A stretch of DNA of 22,174 nt, from NCBI GenBank assembly GCA_913020625.1, contig CAJVZX010000005.1, positions 1-22,174 of the forward strand, in the 5' to 3' direction. The number at the start of each line of letters is the position of its first letter. Positions within the stretch are counted from its first letter, which is position 1. The notes under the pieces were generated by a model, which was given only the letters and a program-made list of their open reading frames with translations, was not told the origin of the DNA and did not search any database. Position numbers and translations under genes: made by a program. Source of the DNA: an uncultured Pelagibacterales bacterium. Its GTDB lineage: Bacteria > Pseudomonadota > Alphaproteobacteria > Pelagibacterales > Pelagibacteraceae. Positions 8,982 to 15,179 of this stretch are shown piece by piece.

Positions 8982-10106
8982 ATGCTAGGACAAAGACTTA
9001 ATGTAGATGCAGGTTCTTTTTTTGAAAAGATTAGATCGATTGACTATTTATTAATTATTATAATTTTAATTCTGGGCATTATTAGTAGTTTTGCAATGTA
9101 TTCTACAGATGGAGGTGAATTTCTTTATCATACAAAAAGTCATATTTTAAGATTTGGAATTTTCTTTGTTCTATTTTTAGTTTTATCATTTGTTCAGACA
9201 AAAGTTTGGCACCGTATTGGATATATTTTTTATTTTGTTATTTTATTTATGCTCTTTTGGGTTTTATATTTTGGTGTTACTGCCTCTGGTTCGCAGCGTT
9301 GGATTAGCTTATATGTTTTTAATTTACAGCCATCTGAATTAATGAAAATAGCTATTATTATTTCATTTGCAAAATTTTATCATCGCACTAAATCTATGGA
9401 AGTTAATAGAATTAAAAATGTAGTCCAACCCTTAGTAACATTAACTATTCCTATATTTTTAGTTATAGCACAACCCGATCTTGGTACAGCTATATTAATA
9501 GCTGGAACAGGTATTTCTGTAATGTGGCTGTCTGGTTTAAATTTAAAATATTTTGTTTATTCCTTTTTGATACTTATGGTAACAGCTCCTTTTGCAATAT
9601 CTTTACTTAAACCATACCAAAAATTAAGAGTGCTCACTTTCTTTAATCCTGATAGGGACCCATTAGGTGCCGGATATCAAATTATACAATCAAAAATTGC
9701 AGTAGGCTCGGGAGGTGTAACAGGCAAAGGTTTCTTAAAAGGTACACAAGGTTATTTAGAATTCTTACCAGAAAAACATACTGATTTTATTTTTACACTT
9801 TTTTCTGAAGAGTTTGGTTTTGTGGGGTCAATATTTCTATTAATATTATATGTAATATTAATTTATAGAATAATTTTGATAGGATTCAAAAATAGAAATT
9901 ATTTTGGAAAATTATATTGTTTTGGTTTTGCTTCAGCAATTTTTATTTATGTTATGGTAAATATGAGTATGGTTTTAGGAATACTACCTATAGTAGGCTC
10001 CCCACTACCGATAATGTCTTACGGCGGATCTTCGATGTTAGCCACCATGATGGGATTAAGTATCGTAATGGGTTGTAAAATTTATGCAAAAGAGTTGATT
10101 GCCTAA
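8982..10106 (+). CDS. rodA: Peptidoglycan glycosyltransferase RodA (SEDS family)
   Basis: Polymerises lipid II into glycan strands in partnership with PBP2. The 374-residue protein has about ten membrane segments and SEDS signatures: GSQRWI, QPSELMK, QPDLGTAI, the E-F-G-F-V-G-S extracellular motif (EEFGFVGS) and the C-terminal GILPIVGSPLPIMSYGGSS stretch. The ATG is the base after the PBP2 stop. FtsW is the main alternative; PBP2 and MreBCD next door favour RodA. It ends the elongasome run, and no convincing terminator follows. Confidence 0.96.
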   Translation: MLGQRLNVDAGSFFEKIRSIDYLLIIIILILGIISSFAMYSTDGGEFLYHTKSHILRFGIFFVLFLVLSFVQTKVWHRIGYIFYFVILFMLFWVLYFGVTASGSQRWISLYVFNLQPSELMKIAIIISFAKFYHRTKSMEVNRIKNVVQPLVTLTIPIFLVIAQPDLGTAILIAGTGISVMWLSGLNLKYFVYSFLILMVTAPFAISLLKPYQKLRVLTFFNPDRDPLGAGYQIIQSKIAVGSGGVTGKGFLKGTQGYLEFLPEKHTDFIFTLFSEEFGFVGSIFLLILYVILIYRIILIGFKNRNYFGKLYCFGFASAIFIYVMVNMSMVLGILPIVGSPLPIMSYGGSSMLATMMGLSIVMGCKIYAKELIA

Positions 10107-10224
10107 ATAAACTAGTATTTTTTAAGAATATTTAACAATTAAACCCAAAATGACTAATTAATAGTTGTTAAGTTCTCTATTGAGTTGCAATTGATTTAAA
10201 TCAATTTATAATGATTCGGTGGAG
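10107..10224 (+). promoter_or_regulatory. Lipoprotein promoter with FNR/CRP-type palindrome
   Basis: A perfect 18-bp palindrome, AATTGATTTAAATCAATT, spans 10189-10206. Its core TTGAT-TTAA-ATCAA (10191-10204) is an exact match to the FNR/FixK-type consensus. It fills the spacer of a promoter with TTGCAA (10185-10190), 16 bp, and a perfect TATAAT (10207-10212). Transcription should begin near 10219, so an occupant of the palindrome would block RNA polymerase. Further upstream, TTAACAA (10132-10138) and TTGTTAA (10165-10171) form a 7-bp inverted repeat of doubtful meaning. Confidence 0.5.
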
Positions 10225-10566
10225 ATGAAAAAAGTAATTTCAATAGCCCTAGGTGTGTTATTTTTGAGCGGCTGTGTTCAAACAACAGCGTTACTGGGTC
10301 CTTCAGTAATAGGCGCACAATCGGGAAGTGTTTATAAAGCAAGCCTTCAATATGGCACAAATTACATGATTAAGAAATCTACAGGAAAAAGCACTTCTGA
10401 ACACGCATTAGGTTTAATACAAGAACCGATAAAGATAAGGAAAGAGAAAAGGATTAGAAATAATTTAACTAAACTTTTAGAGCGACATATTCTTACCACA
10501 AGAGCAACTAATTTATTAAATCAACATATTTTTACTACTAGAAAAAAATTGTTAAAAAATAATTAA
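10225..10566 (+). CDS. Small outer-membrane-type lipoprotein with a 13-residue repeat
   Basis: A 113-residue protein of unassigned function. MKK plus a hydrophobic stretch ending in the lipobox LSGC (acylated Cys17) marks a lipoprotein signal; residues after Cys (V, Q) do not give an inner-membrane Asp+2 signal. The mature part has a Gly/Ser-rich region with YGTNYMIKKSTGK, then a basic helical tail with a repeat: LLERHILTTR (84-93) and LLNQHIFTTR (97-106). ATG 10225 gives the cleanest signal peptide. GGAG abuts this ATG with no spacer, so it is a poor ribosome-binding site. An in-frame GTG at 10219 coincides with the predicted transcription start and could be a leaderless start adding two residues. 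It lies between rodA and a bactofilin gene, so an envelope role is plausible but unproven. Confidence 0.75.
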   Translation: MKKVISIALGVLFLSGCVQTTALLGPSVIGAQSGSVYKASLQYGTNYMIKKSTGKSTSEHALGLIQEPIKIRKEKRIRNNLTKLLERHILTTRATNLLNQHIFTTRKKLLKNN

Positions 10567-10571
10567 ATTTT

Positions 10572-10608
10572 ATAATATTTAAAATAATTCTTAAATAATA
10601 TTTTTTAA
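10572..10608 (+). terminator. AU-rich terminator candidate after the lipoprotein gene
   Basis: AATATTTAA (10574-10582) and TTAAATAATATT (10591-10602) can pair imperfectly, with a 2-base bulge, around an 8-nt loop and are followed by a T run. The stem has no G or C and would be weak. The position just after the stop at 10566 is its main support. Confidence 0.3.
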
Positions 10609-10656
10609 TTGTTTAATTTGTTTATATCGCCTTATAAAGCACTATCCTTTTGTGCA

Positions 10657-10686
10657 TTGACAAACTAACAAGATATATGGTTAAAT
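10657..10686 (+). promoter_or_regulatory. Bactofilin promoter
   Basis: A perfect -35 hexamer TTGACA (10657-10662) is followed after 18 bp by TTAAAT (10681-10686). Transcription starting 6-8 bp beyond would begin at or next to the ATG at 10693. There is no Shine-Dalgarno sequence, so a leaderless mRNA is possible. A 4-bp hairpin GCAC/GTGC overlaps the region just before the -35 box. Apart from this promoter and the weak terminator candidate, 10567-10692 holds nothing I can identify. Confidence 0.5.
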
Positions 10687-10692
10687 TAAAAA

Positions 10693-11124
10693 ATGTTTAA
10701 TACATCTTCAAATAGTGATGAAGGTTCATTTGTAAGCGAAACTTGCCATGTAGAGGGCGATATGTCCACTACAGGAAACCTTACAATTGCAGGTATTATC
10801 GATGGCAATATTGTTAGCCAAAGATTAGTAATTTTGGATACCGGTACAATTAATGGAAATATTGAATCAGCAAAAGTGGAAGTAGAGGGTCAAATAAATG
10901 GAAATGTTCAAGGGACCAATATTTATTTAGGAAGAAATGCACTTATTAGGGGTGATATTTATTTTTCTGAGACTCTAAAAACAGAAGAAGGAGCTGATGT
11001 AGATGGTTATATTAAAAAAAGTAAACCATTGTCTACTAAAAATATTAAATTAGAAGAAGAAAATAAATCACAAAAGAAATTTAATAAACCAACATTAGTA
11101 AAAGACGTAGATCAAGCTATATAA
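10693..11124 (+). CDS. Bactofilin family cytoskeletal protein
   Basis: Polymer-forming scaffold protein (former DUF583). Family members form nucleotide-free filaments at the membrane that recruit cell-wall enzymes and influence curvature or stalk growth. The 143 residues show a short polar N-terminus and a beta-helix at about residues 20-110 with recurring G-x-I-x-G turns (AGIIDGNIVS, GTINGNIESA, GQINGNVQG, ALIRGDIYF, ADVDGYI), then a lysine-rich tail. There is no membrane segment. No M23 peptidase, a frequent bactofilin neighbour, is next to it; the elongasome operon lies about 600 bp upstream. Confidence 0.92.
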   Translation: MFNTSSNSDEGSFVSETCHVEGDMSTTGNLTIAGIIDGNIVSQRLVILDTGTINGNIESAKVEVEGQINGNVQGTNIYLGRNALIRGDIYFSETLKTEEGADVDGYIKKSKPLSTKNIKLEEENKSQKKFNKPTLVKDVDQAI

Positions 11125-11169
11125 TTTATCACTGTCTTTAACAGCTAAAACAAATATATTTGGACTGTG

Positions 11170-12414
11170 ATGAATTTTCAAAAAACACATATTGGAATAA
11201 TAGGTGCTGGTATACAAGGTGTTTGCTGTGGATTATTTTTACTTAAAAAAGGATTTATAGTTACATTATTTGATAAAGATGAACCCGGTGATTCATCAGC
11301 ATCGTATGGAAATGCAGGACACTTTTCTCCTTATGCATCCATTCCATTAAATAGACCAGACTTTTTAACAGATATTCCAGCAATGTTAATGAGTTCTACT
11401 GGTCCACTTGCCTTGAAATGGAATTATGTTCCAAAAATGATTCCTTGGTTTTTAAAATTTATAAAAAATTGTAGTACAAAAAATATGATGCATACCGCCA
11501 AATATATGCATCAAATATTAGATTTAGCCCTTCCAGCTTATGATGAATTATTTGAAGAAATTGATATCTCCGGATTGGTAGAAAAAAAAGGCATTATGTA
11601 TATTTGGAATAACCAAAATCTTAAAAGCAGAGAATTCGAAATAAATGTAAGAGATAAAATAGGGGCAGAACAACAATTACTTAATAAACAAGAAATTCAT
11701 GATTTAGAACCAAACATTAAAAAAATTTATCATGCCGGTGTATTTTATAAAAAAGCAAGGCATGCAAGAAATCCAAAAAAAATTTTACTAAAACTTTTTG
11801 ATTTATTTATAAAAAAAGGTGGAAAATTTAAAAAAAATAATATTGAAATAATTAATTTTTCAAATGAAAAACCAATAATTAAATCAACTGAAAATTCTTT
11901 TAATTTTGATAAAATATTAATTACATGTGGCGCATTTTCAAAAAAATTGACAGATCAGATGAATGAAAAAATTCCCTTAGATACAGAAAGAGGATATCAT
12001 ATTCATTTTAAAGGTTATGATCATTTAGTTTCAAGACCAGTTGTATTTTTAAATAGAGCTTTTGGAATGACTCCAATGGAACAAGGGCTAAGAGTAGTTG
12101 GAACTGTAGAATTTGGAGGATTGGATAATCCTTTATCTAAAAGTAGAATTAATAACTTAGTAAACAATGCTAAATTTATGTTAGACGGCCTGCCACAGCA
12201 TGAAGATGAGTGGTTAGGATTTAGACCTACTTTACCAGATTATTTACCAATTATAGGTCCCTCAAAAAATTATAAAAATGTATTTTATTCATTTGGCCAT
12301 CATCATTTAGGATGGACTTTAGGAGCAATTTCTGGAAAAATTGTATCCGACATGATTGCAAATGAAAATACAAACTTAGATTTAAAACCTTATAGTTCAC
12401 AAAGGTTTGCTTAG
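11170..12414 (+). CDS. FAD-dependent amino acid dehydrogenase (DadA-like)
   Basis: DAO-superfamily flavoenzyme, probably oxidising a D-amino acid or other secondary or primary amine to the imino/keto acid and passing electrons to the respiratory chain. The 414-residue protein opens with the ADP-binding motif G12-A-G14-IQ-G17, then the acidic FDKDEPG end of the second strand and the DadA-type block ASYGNAGHFSPYA. The C-terminus has GFRPTLPDYLPIIGPS and GHHHLGWTLGAISG, which close the FAD site. ATG 11170 is preferred over the adjoining GTG at 11167. Substrate cannot be read from sequence; sarcosine or hydroxyproline oxidation are alternatives. It heads a four-gene run with an EamA permease, a 2-hydroxyacid dehydrogenase and MsrB. 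Confidence 0.85.
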   Translation: MNFQKTHIGIIGAGIQGVCCGLFLLKKGFIVTLFDKDEPGDSSASYGNAGHFSPYASIPLNRPDFLTDIPAMLMSSTGPLALKWNYVPKMIPWFLKFIKNCSTKNMMHTAKYMHQILDLALPAYDELFEEIDISGLVEKKGIMYIWNNQNLKSREFEINVRDKIGAEQQLLNKQEIHDLEPNIKKIYHAGVFYKKARHARNPKKILLKLFDLFIKKGGKFKKNNIEIINFSNEKPIIKSTENSFNFDKILITCGAFSKKLTDQMNEKIPLDTERGYHIHFKGYDHLVSRPVVFLNRAFGMTPMEQGLRVVGTVEFGGLDNPLSKSRINNLVNNAKFMLDGLPQHEDEWLGFRPTLPDYLPIIGPSKNYKNVFYSFGHHHLGWTLGAISGKIVSDMIANENTNLDLKPYSSQRFA

Positions 12415-13321
12415 AAATTTTGTGTTTAATAAAAATAATATTGCATATTTATTTCTATTCTTTGCAATATTATTTTGGTCTGGTAATTTTATAGTTGGAA
12501 AAGCTGCAAGTTTATATGAAATACCACCATTTTCATTAAATTTTTATAGATGGTTTTTTGCTTGGCTAATATTGGCACCATTTACTTTTAAGGAAATATT
12601 AAAAAAAAAAAATTACATATTACAAAATTTCAAACTTTTTTTAATTCTTGGTATTACCAGTATTACTATATTTAATTCAATTGTTTATTATTCCTTGAAT
12701 TTTACCCAAGTCATTAGCGGTGTGTTGATGATTTCAACTATACCAGTAATGATAATATTTATTTCATCAATTTTAAAAATCGAAAAAACTAATCCATTTC
12801 AAATTATAGGAGTTATTTTATCTCTTTTTGGAGTATTAATAATTATTACCAAGGCAAAATTGGATATATTGATAAATTTGGATTTTAATAAAGGCGATCT
12901 TACAATGGTAATTGCAATGTTTTCTTGGGCAACTTATTCAGCTTTATTAAAAAAAAAACAGCACAATTTATCTCAATTATCTTTATTACAAGTAATAATT
13001 ACATTTGGTTTAATTTTTTTAATTCCCATTTACATAATTGAAATGAATTTAGGGTATAATATAAAATTAAATACACCCTTTATATTAACTCTTTCTTACG
13101 TAGTTCTATTTCCTGGATTAGCATCTTTTATTTGTTGGATCAAAGGAATTTCCTTAATTGGTGCGAATAGATCTGGTGTCTTTTTACATTTAATGCCAAT
13201 TATTGCTGCCATAATGGCTATGTTAATTTTTGGTGAGAAATTTATGATCTATCATATTTTAGGGGCTATATTTATTTTATCTGGAATAATTTTATCAAAT
13301 AGGAAAGTGTTAAATGCTTAA
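12407..13321 (+). CDS. EamA/DMT-family permease
   Basis: Drug/metabolite transporter-type permease of about ten membrane segments, with the two tandem EamA domains expected (roughly residues 8-142 and 160-300). FWSGNFIVGKAASLYEIPPF and YRWFFAWLILAPF are typical of the first repeat; GVFLHLMPIIAAIMAMLIFGE and GAIFILSGIIL of the second. Known relatives export amino acids, metabolites or drugs. The start is uncertain: TTG 12407 has AAAGG just upstream and overlaps the previous gene by 8 nt, while GTG 12422 is in frame and begins nearer the first membrane segment. Substrate is unknown; the neighbours suggest an amino acid or its keto/hydroxy acid. Confidence 0.85.
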   Translation: MLRNFVFNKNNIAYLFLFFAILFWSGNFIVGKAASLYEIPPFSLNFYRWFFAWLILAPFTFKEILKKKNYILQNFKLFLILGITSITIFNSIVYYSLNFTQVISGVLMISTIPVMIIFISSILKIEKTNPFQIIGVILSLFGVLIIITKAKLDILINLDFNKGDLTMVIAMFSWATYSALLKKKQHNLSQLSLLQVIITFGLIFLIPIYIIEMNLGYNIKLNTPFILTLSYVVLFPGLASFICWIKGISLIGANRSGVFLHLMPIIAAIMAMLIFGEKFMIYHILGAIFILSGIILSNRKVLNA

Positions 13322-14270
13322 AGTTGCAATACTAGATGATTATCAAAATATTTCACAAAATTTTTTGAACTTAAAAGAACTTTCTAGAAAGTATGAGTTT
13401 AAAGTTTTTAGTGAATATTTTTTAAATGAAGAAGAAGCTATAGAAAAATTAAAGGATTTTGAAGCTTTATTAATAATGAGGGAACGAACTAAAATTACAA
13501 AAAATCTAATCTCAAATTTAAAAAAATTAAAATATATTGTTACAAGCGGAATGAGAAATAAGGCAATTGATTTTGGTGCAGCTAAAGATAGAAAAATTAT
13601 AGTTTCAGGAACAGAAATTAACTCAAATCCTACAGCAGAACTTACGTGGGCATTAATTTTAGGTTTAACAAGAAATTTAAAACAAGAAATTGACAATATG
13701 TTCCAGGGTTATTGGCAAACAACAGTTGGATTTGAGCTTAAAGGCAAGATCCTAGGATTAATTGGATTAGGCAAAGTTGGTTCACAAGTTGCTAAAATAG
13801 GCAAGGCTTTTGGAATGCAAGTTATTGCTTGGAGTGAAAATTTAGATTTATCTCATGCAAAAAAATTAGATGTTTTACCGGTTAGTAAAGAGGACCTTCT
13901 TAATACTTCGGATTTTATTTCTATACATGTAGTTATGAGTGACAGATATAAAAATTTAATAAAACTTAAAGAATTTGATATGATGAAAAAATCTGCTTTT
14001 TTAATTAATACATCAAGAGGACCAATTGTTAATGAAGAAGATTTAATTATTGCTTTATCAACTAATATTATTGCTGGAGCGGGAATTGATGTTTATGAAA
14101 AAGAACCTTTACCAGCTGACCATAAATTAAGATTTTTACCCAATACACTATTGTTGCCTCATTTAGGTTATGTAACAGCAGAGAATTATTCTTTATTCTA
14201 TACTCAAATGTTAGAAAATTTAGAAGCGTGTGTAAAAGGCAAACCTATTAGAGTTATTACAAATGATTGA
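13314..14270 (+). CDS. D-isomer-specific 2-hydroxyacid dehydrogenase
   Basis: NAD(P)-dependent dehydrogenase interconverting a 2-oxo acid and a D-2-hydroxy acid. The 318-residue protein has the Rossmann motif GLIGLGKVGSQVA. It also has the catalytic triad of the family: Arg in LINTSRGPIVNE, Glu in GIDVYEKEPLP and His in LLPHLGYVT. The N-terminal MLKVAILDDYQN start and the TAELTWALILGLTRN helix resemble phosphoglycerate-dehydrogenase-like members. There is no ACT domain, so it is not a long-form serine-biosynthesis SerA. It overlaps the genes on both sides by 8 nt. Next to a DadA-like enzyme it could reduce the keto acid that enzyme produces. Confidence 0.88.
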   Translation: MLKVAILDDYQNISQNFLNLKELSRKYEFKVFSEYFLNEEEAIEKLKDFEALLIMRERTKITKNLISNLKKLKYIVTSGMRNKAIDFGAAKDRKIIVSGTEINSNPTAELTWALILGLTRNLKQEIDNMFQGYWQTTVGFELKGKILGLIGLGKVGSQVAKIGKAFGMQVIAWSENLDLSHAKKLDVLPVSKEDLLNTSDFISIHVVMSDRYKNLIKLKEFDMMKKSAFLINTSRGPIVNEEDLIIALSTNIIAGAGIDVYEKEPLPADHKLRFLPNTLLLPHLGYVTAENYSLFYTQMLENLEACVKGKPIRVITND

Positions 14271-14643
14271 AGAAAAATATCATACAGAACTTACACCTGA
14301 GCAAATTTTTATTTTAAAACAAGAAGGAACAGAAACGCCTGGTTCTAGTGTACTTAATAATGAAAAAAGAGAAGGAAGTTATCATTGTGTTGGATGTGGA
14401 ACAAAATTATTTGAATCAAAAACTAAATATGAAAGTGGATCAGGTTGGCCATCTTTTTTTCAAGCATTACCAAATGTTTTTGAAACAAAAACAGATCACA
14501 ACACTGGATATGCTAGAACAGAGTACCATTGTAAAAAATGTGGTGGACACCACGGTCATATTTTTGATGATGGACCAAAACCTACTGGAAAAAGATATTG
14601 TAATAATGGAGTTTGCTTGGTTTTTAAACTAATTCAAGATTAA
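14263..14643 (+). CDS. msrB: Peptide-methionine (R)-S-oxide reductase
   Basis: Repairs methionine-R-sulfoxide in oxidised proteins. The 126-residue protein has every expected motif: two structural-zinc CxxC pairs (C42/C45 and C90/C93), the substrate pocket GSGWPSF (59-65), GHHGHIFDDGP (95-105) and the catalytic Cys113 in RYCNN. The residues after the catalytic Cys read NNGVC rather than the common INSAS or VNSAS, and a second Cys (C118) lies five residues on. The ATG overlaps the upstream stop by 8 nt. The 3' end overlaps the convergent glutaredoxin gene by 4 bp (14640-14643), so an RNA terminator has no room between them. Confidence 0.95.
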   Translation: MIEEKYHTELTPEQIFILKQEGTETPGSSVLNNEKREGSYHCVGCGTKLFESKTKYESGSGWPSFFQALPNVFETKTDHNTGYARTEYHCKKCGGHHGHIFDDGPKPTGKRYCNNGVCLVFKLIQD

Positions 14644-14894
14644 TTAATTAATTTATCTAGCTCACCTTTATTTTCTAGCGTTCTTAATTCATCATAACCG
14701 CCAATATGAAAATTTTCGATAAAAATTTGTGGAATTGTTTTCATTCCATTAGATTTTTTCAACATCTCTTCCATTTTGCCTTCTTCAAGAGCAATATTAA
14801 TTTCCTTATATGGAATATTTTTTTTATTTAACAATCTTTTTGCTGCATCACAGTAAGAGCACATTGGACCCATATAAACAGTTATATTTTTCAT
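14640..14894 (-). CDS. grxC: Glutaredoxin 3
   Basis: Glutathione-dependent dithiol oxidoreductase. The 84-residue thioredoxin-fold protein has active site C12-S-Y-C15, the cis-Pro loop KTIPQIFI and the glutathione-binding GGYDEL segment. CSYC instead of the common CPYC changes the residue next to the nucleophilic Cys and may alter redox potential. The start ATG (14894-14892) reads MKNITVYMGPMCSYC. It converges on msrB, another thiol-redox repair gene, and lies 49 bp downstream of a tiny disrupted gene on the same strand. Confidence 0.94.
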   Translation of the reverse strand: MKNITVYMGPMCSYCDAAKRLLNKKNIPYKEINIALEEGKMEEMLKKSNGMKTIPQIFIENFHIGGYDELRTLENKGELDKLIN

Positions 14895-14943
14895 ACTTTA
14901 TATATAGTCATTTTTATTATTATTTCTAACTATTATTATTTTT

Positions 14944-15049
14944 TCAAAAGCTATCTTTTAACCCACACTGATCATTTAATCCTATCCAAGCTTTTAATAT
15001 TTTTCTCTGATTTTTTGACTCTGGTTGTGAGGCTGTGACATTTTTTCAT
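14944..15049 (-). pseudogene. Tiny gene (about 34 codons) broken by one base in an A6 run
   Basis: On the minus strand an ATG at 15049 follows a good AAGGG six bases upstream, but its frame stops early. The next frame stays open from before the SQPES codons to a TGA at 14946-14944. It reads SQPESKNQRKILK (13 residues) then AWIGLNDQCGLKDSF, a protein-like sequence with Trp, Cys and balanced charge. Removing one base from the A6 run (T15041-15046 on the + strand) fuses the ATG to this frame and gives 34 codons starting MKNVTASQPE. An imperfect 8-bp duplication (TCACAGCC then TCACAACC on the minus strand) lies just after and is an alternative cause. I do not recognise the family. It may be a sequencing error, a slippage-controlled gene or a real lesion. 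Confidence 0.5.
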
Positions 15050-15064
15050 GAAATTCCCTTAATT

Positions 15065-15094
15065 TTGATAAAAATGATTAATGCAATTTATAAC
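15065..15094 (+). promoter_or_regulatory. Promoter for the LysE-family gene or leader RNA
   Basis: TTGATA (15065-15070) and TATAAC (15089-15094) are 18 bp apart, a reasonable sigma70-type promoter. Transcription would begin near 15101, just before the paired-hairpin leader. The region is divergent: the small minus-strand gene starts at 15049, so its promoter must lie in the same stretch, but I see no clear one. Confidence 0.45.
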
Positions 15095-15114
15095 TGAAAT
15101 GATATTATGTATTT

Positions 15115-15170
15115 TAGATAGTCCTATCTAGCCATCTTTAGCTCCCGGTTTTTTAGGACTATCCCTTTTT
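15115..15170 (+). promoter_or_regulatory. Two mutually exclusive hairpins upstream of the LysE gene
   Basis: Hairpin A is TAGATA (15115-15120), loop GTCC, TATCTA (15125-15130). Hairpin B is a perfect 10-bp stem, GATAGTCCTA (15117-15126) with TAGGACTATC (15154-15163), followed by CC and five Ts. The two share bases 15117-15126, so only one can form. B resembles an intrinsic terminator placed 10 nt before the ATG at 15180, and A would prevent it. The loop of B holds TCCCGG. No known riboswitch consensus is evident to me. It may be an attenuator or a short RNA of about 70 nt ending at the T run. Confidence 0.45.
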
Positions 15171-15179
15171 AAACACAAA

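Noticed and set aside
11125..11169. CTGT-CTTTA-ACAG hairpin between the bactofilin and DadA-like genes
   Set aside because: Four-bp stem with no T run; expected by chance.
13343..13696. A 117-codon minus-strand open frame opposite the hydroxyacid dehydrogenase gene
   Set aside because: Low-complexity F/K/S-rich translation antisense to a clear enzyme; no ribosome-binding site or motif.
14348..14632. A 94-codon open frame on the + strand inside msrB
   Set aside because: It is a shadow of msrB in another frame; msrB carries every catalytic and zinc motif.
15065..15081. A third FNR-type site, TTGATAAAAATGATTAA
   Set aside because: Only the left half matches; the right half lacks ATCAA at the correct spacing.
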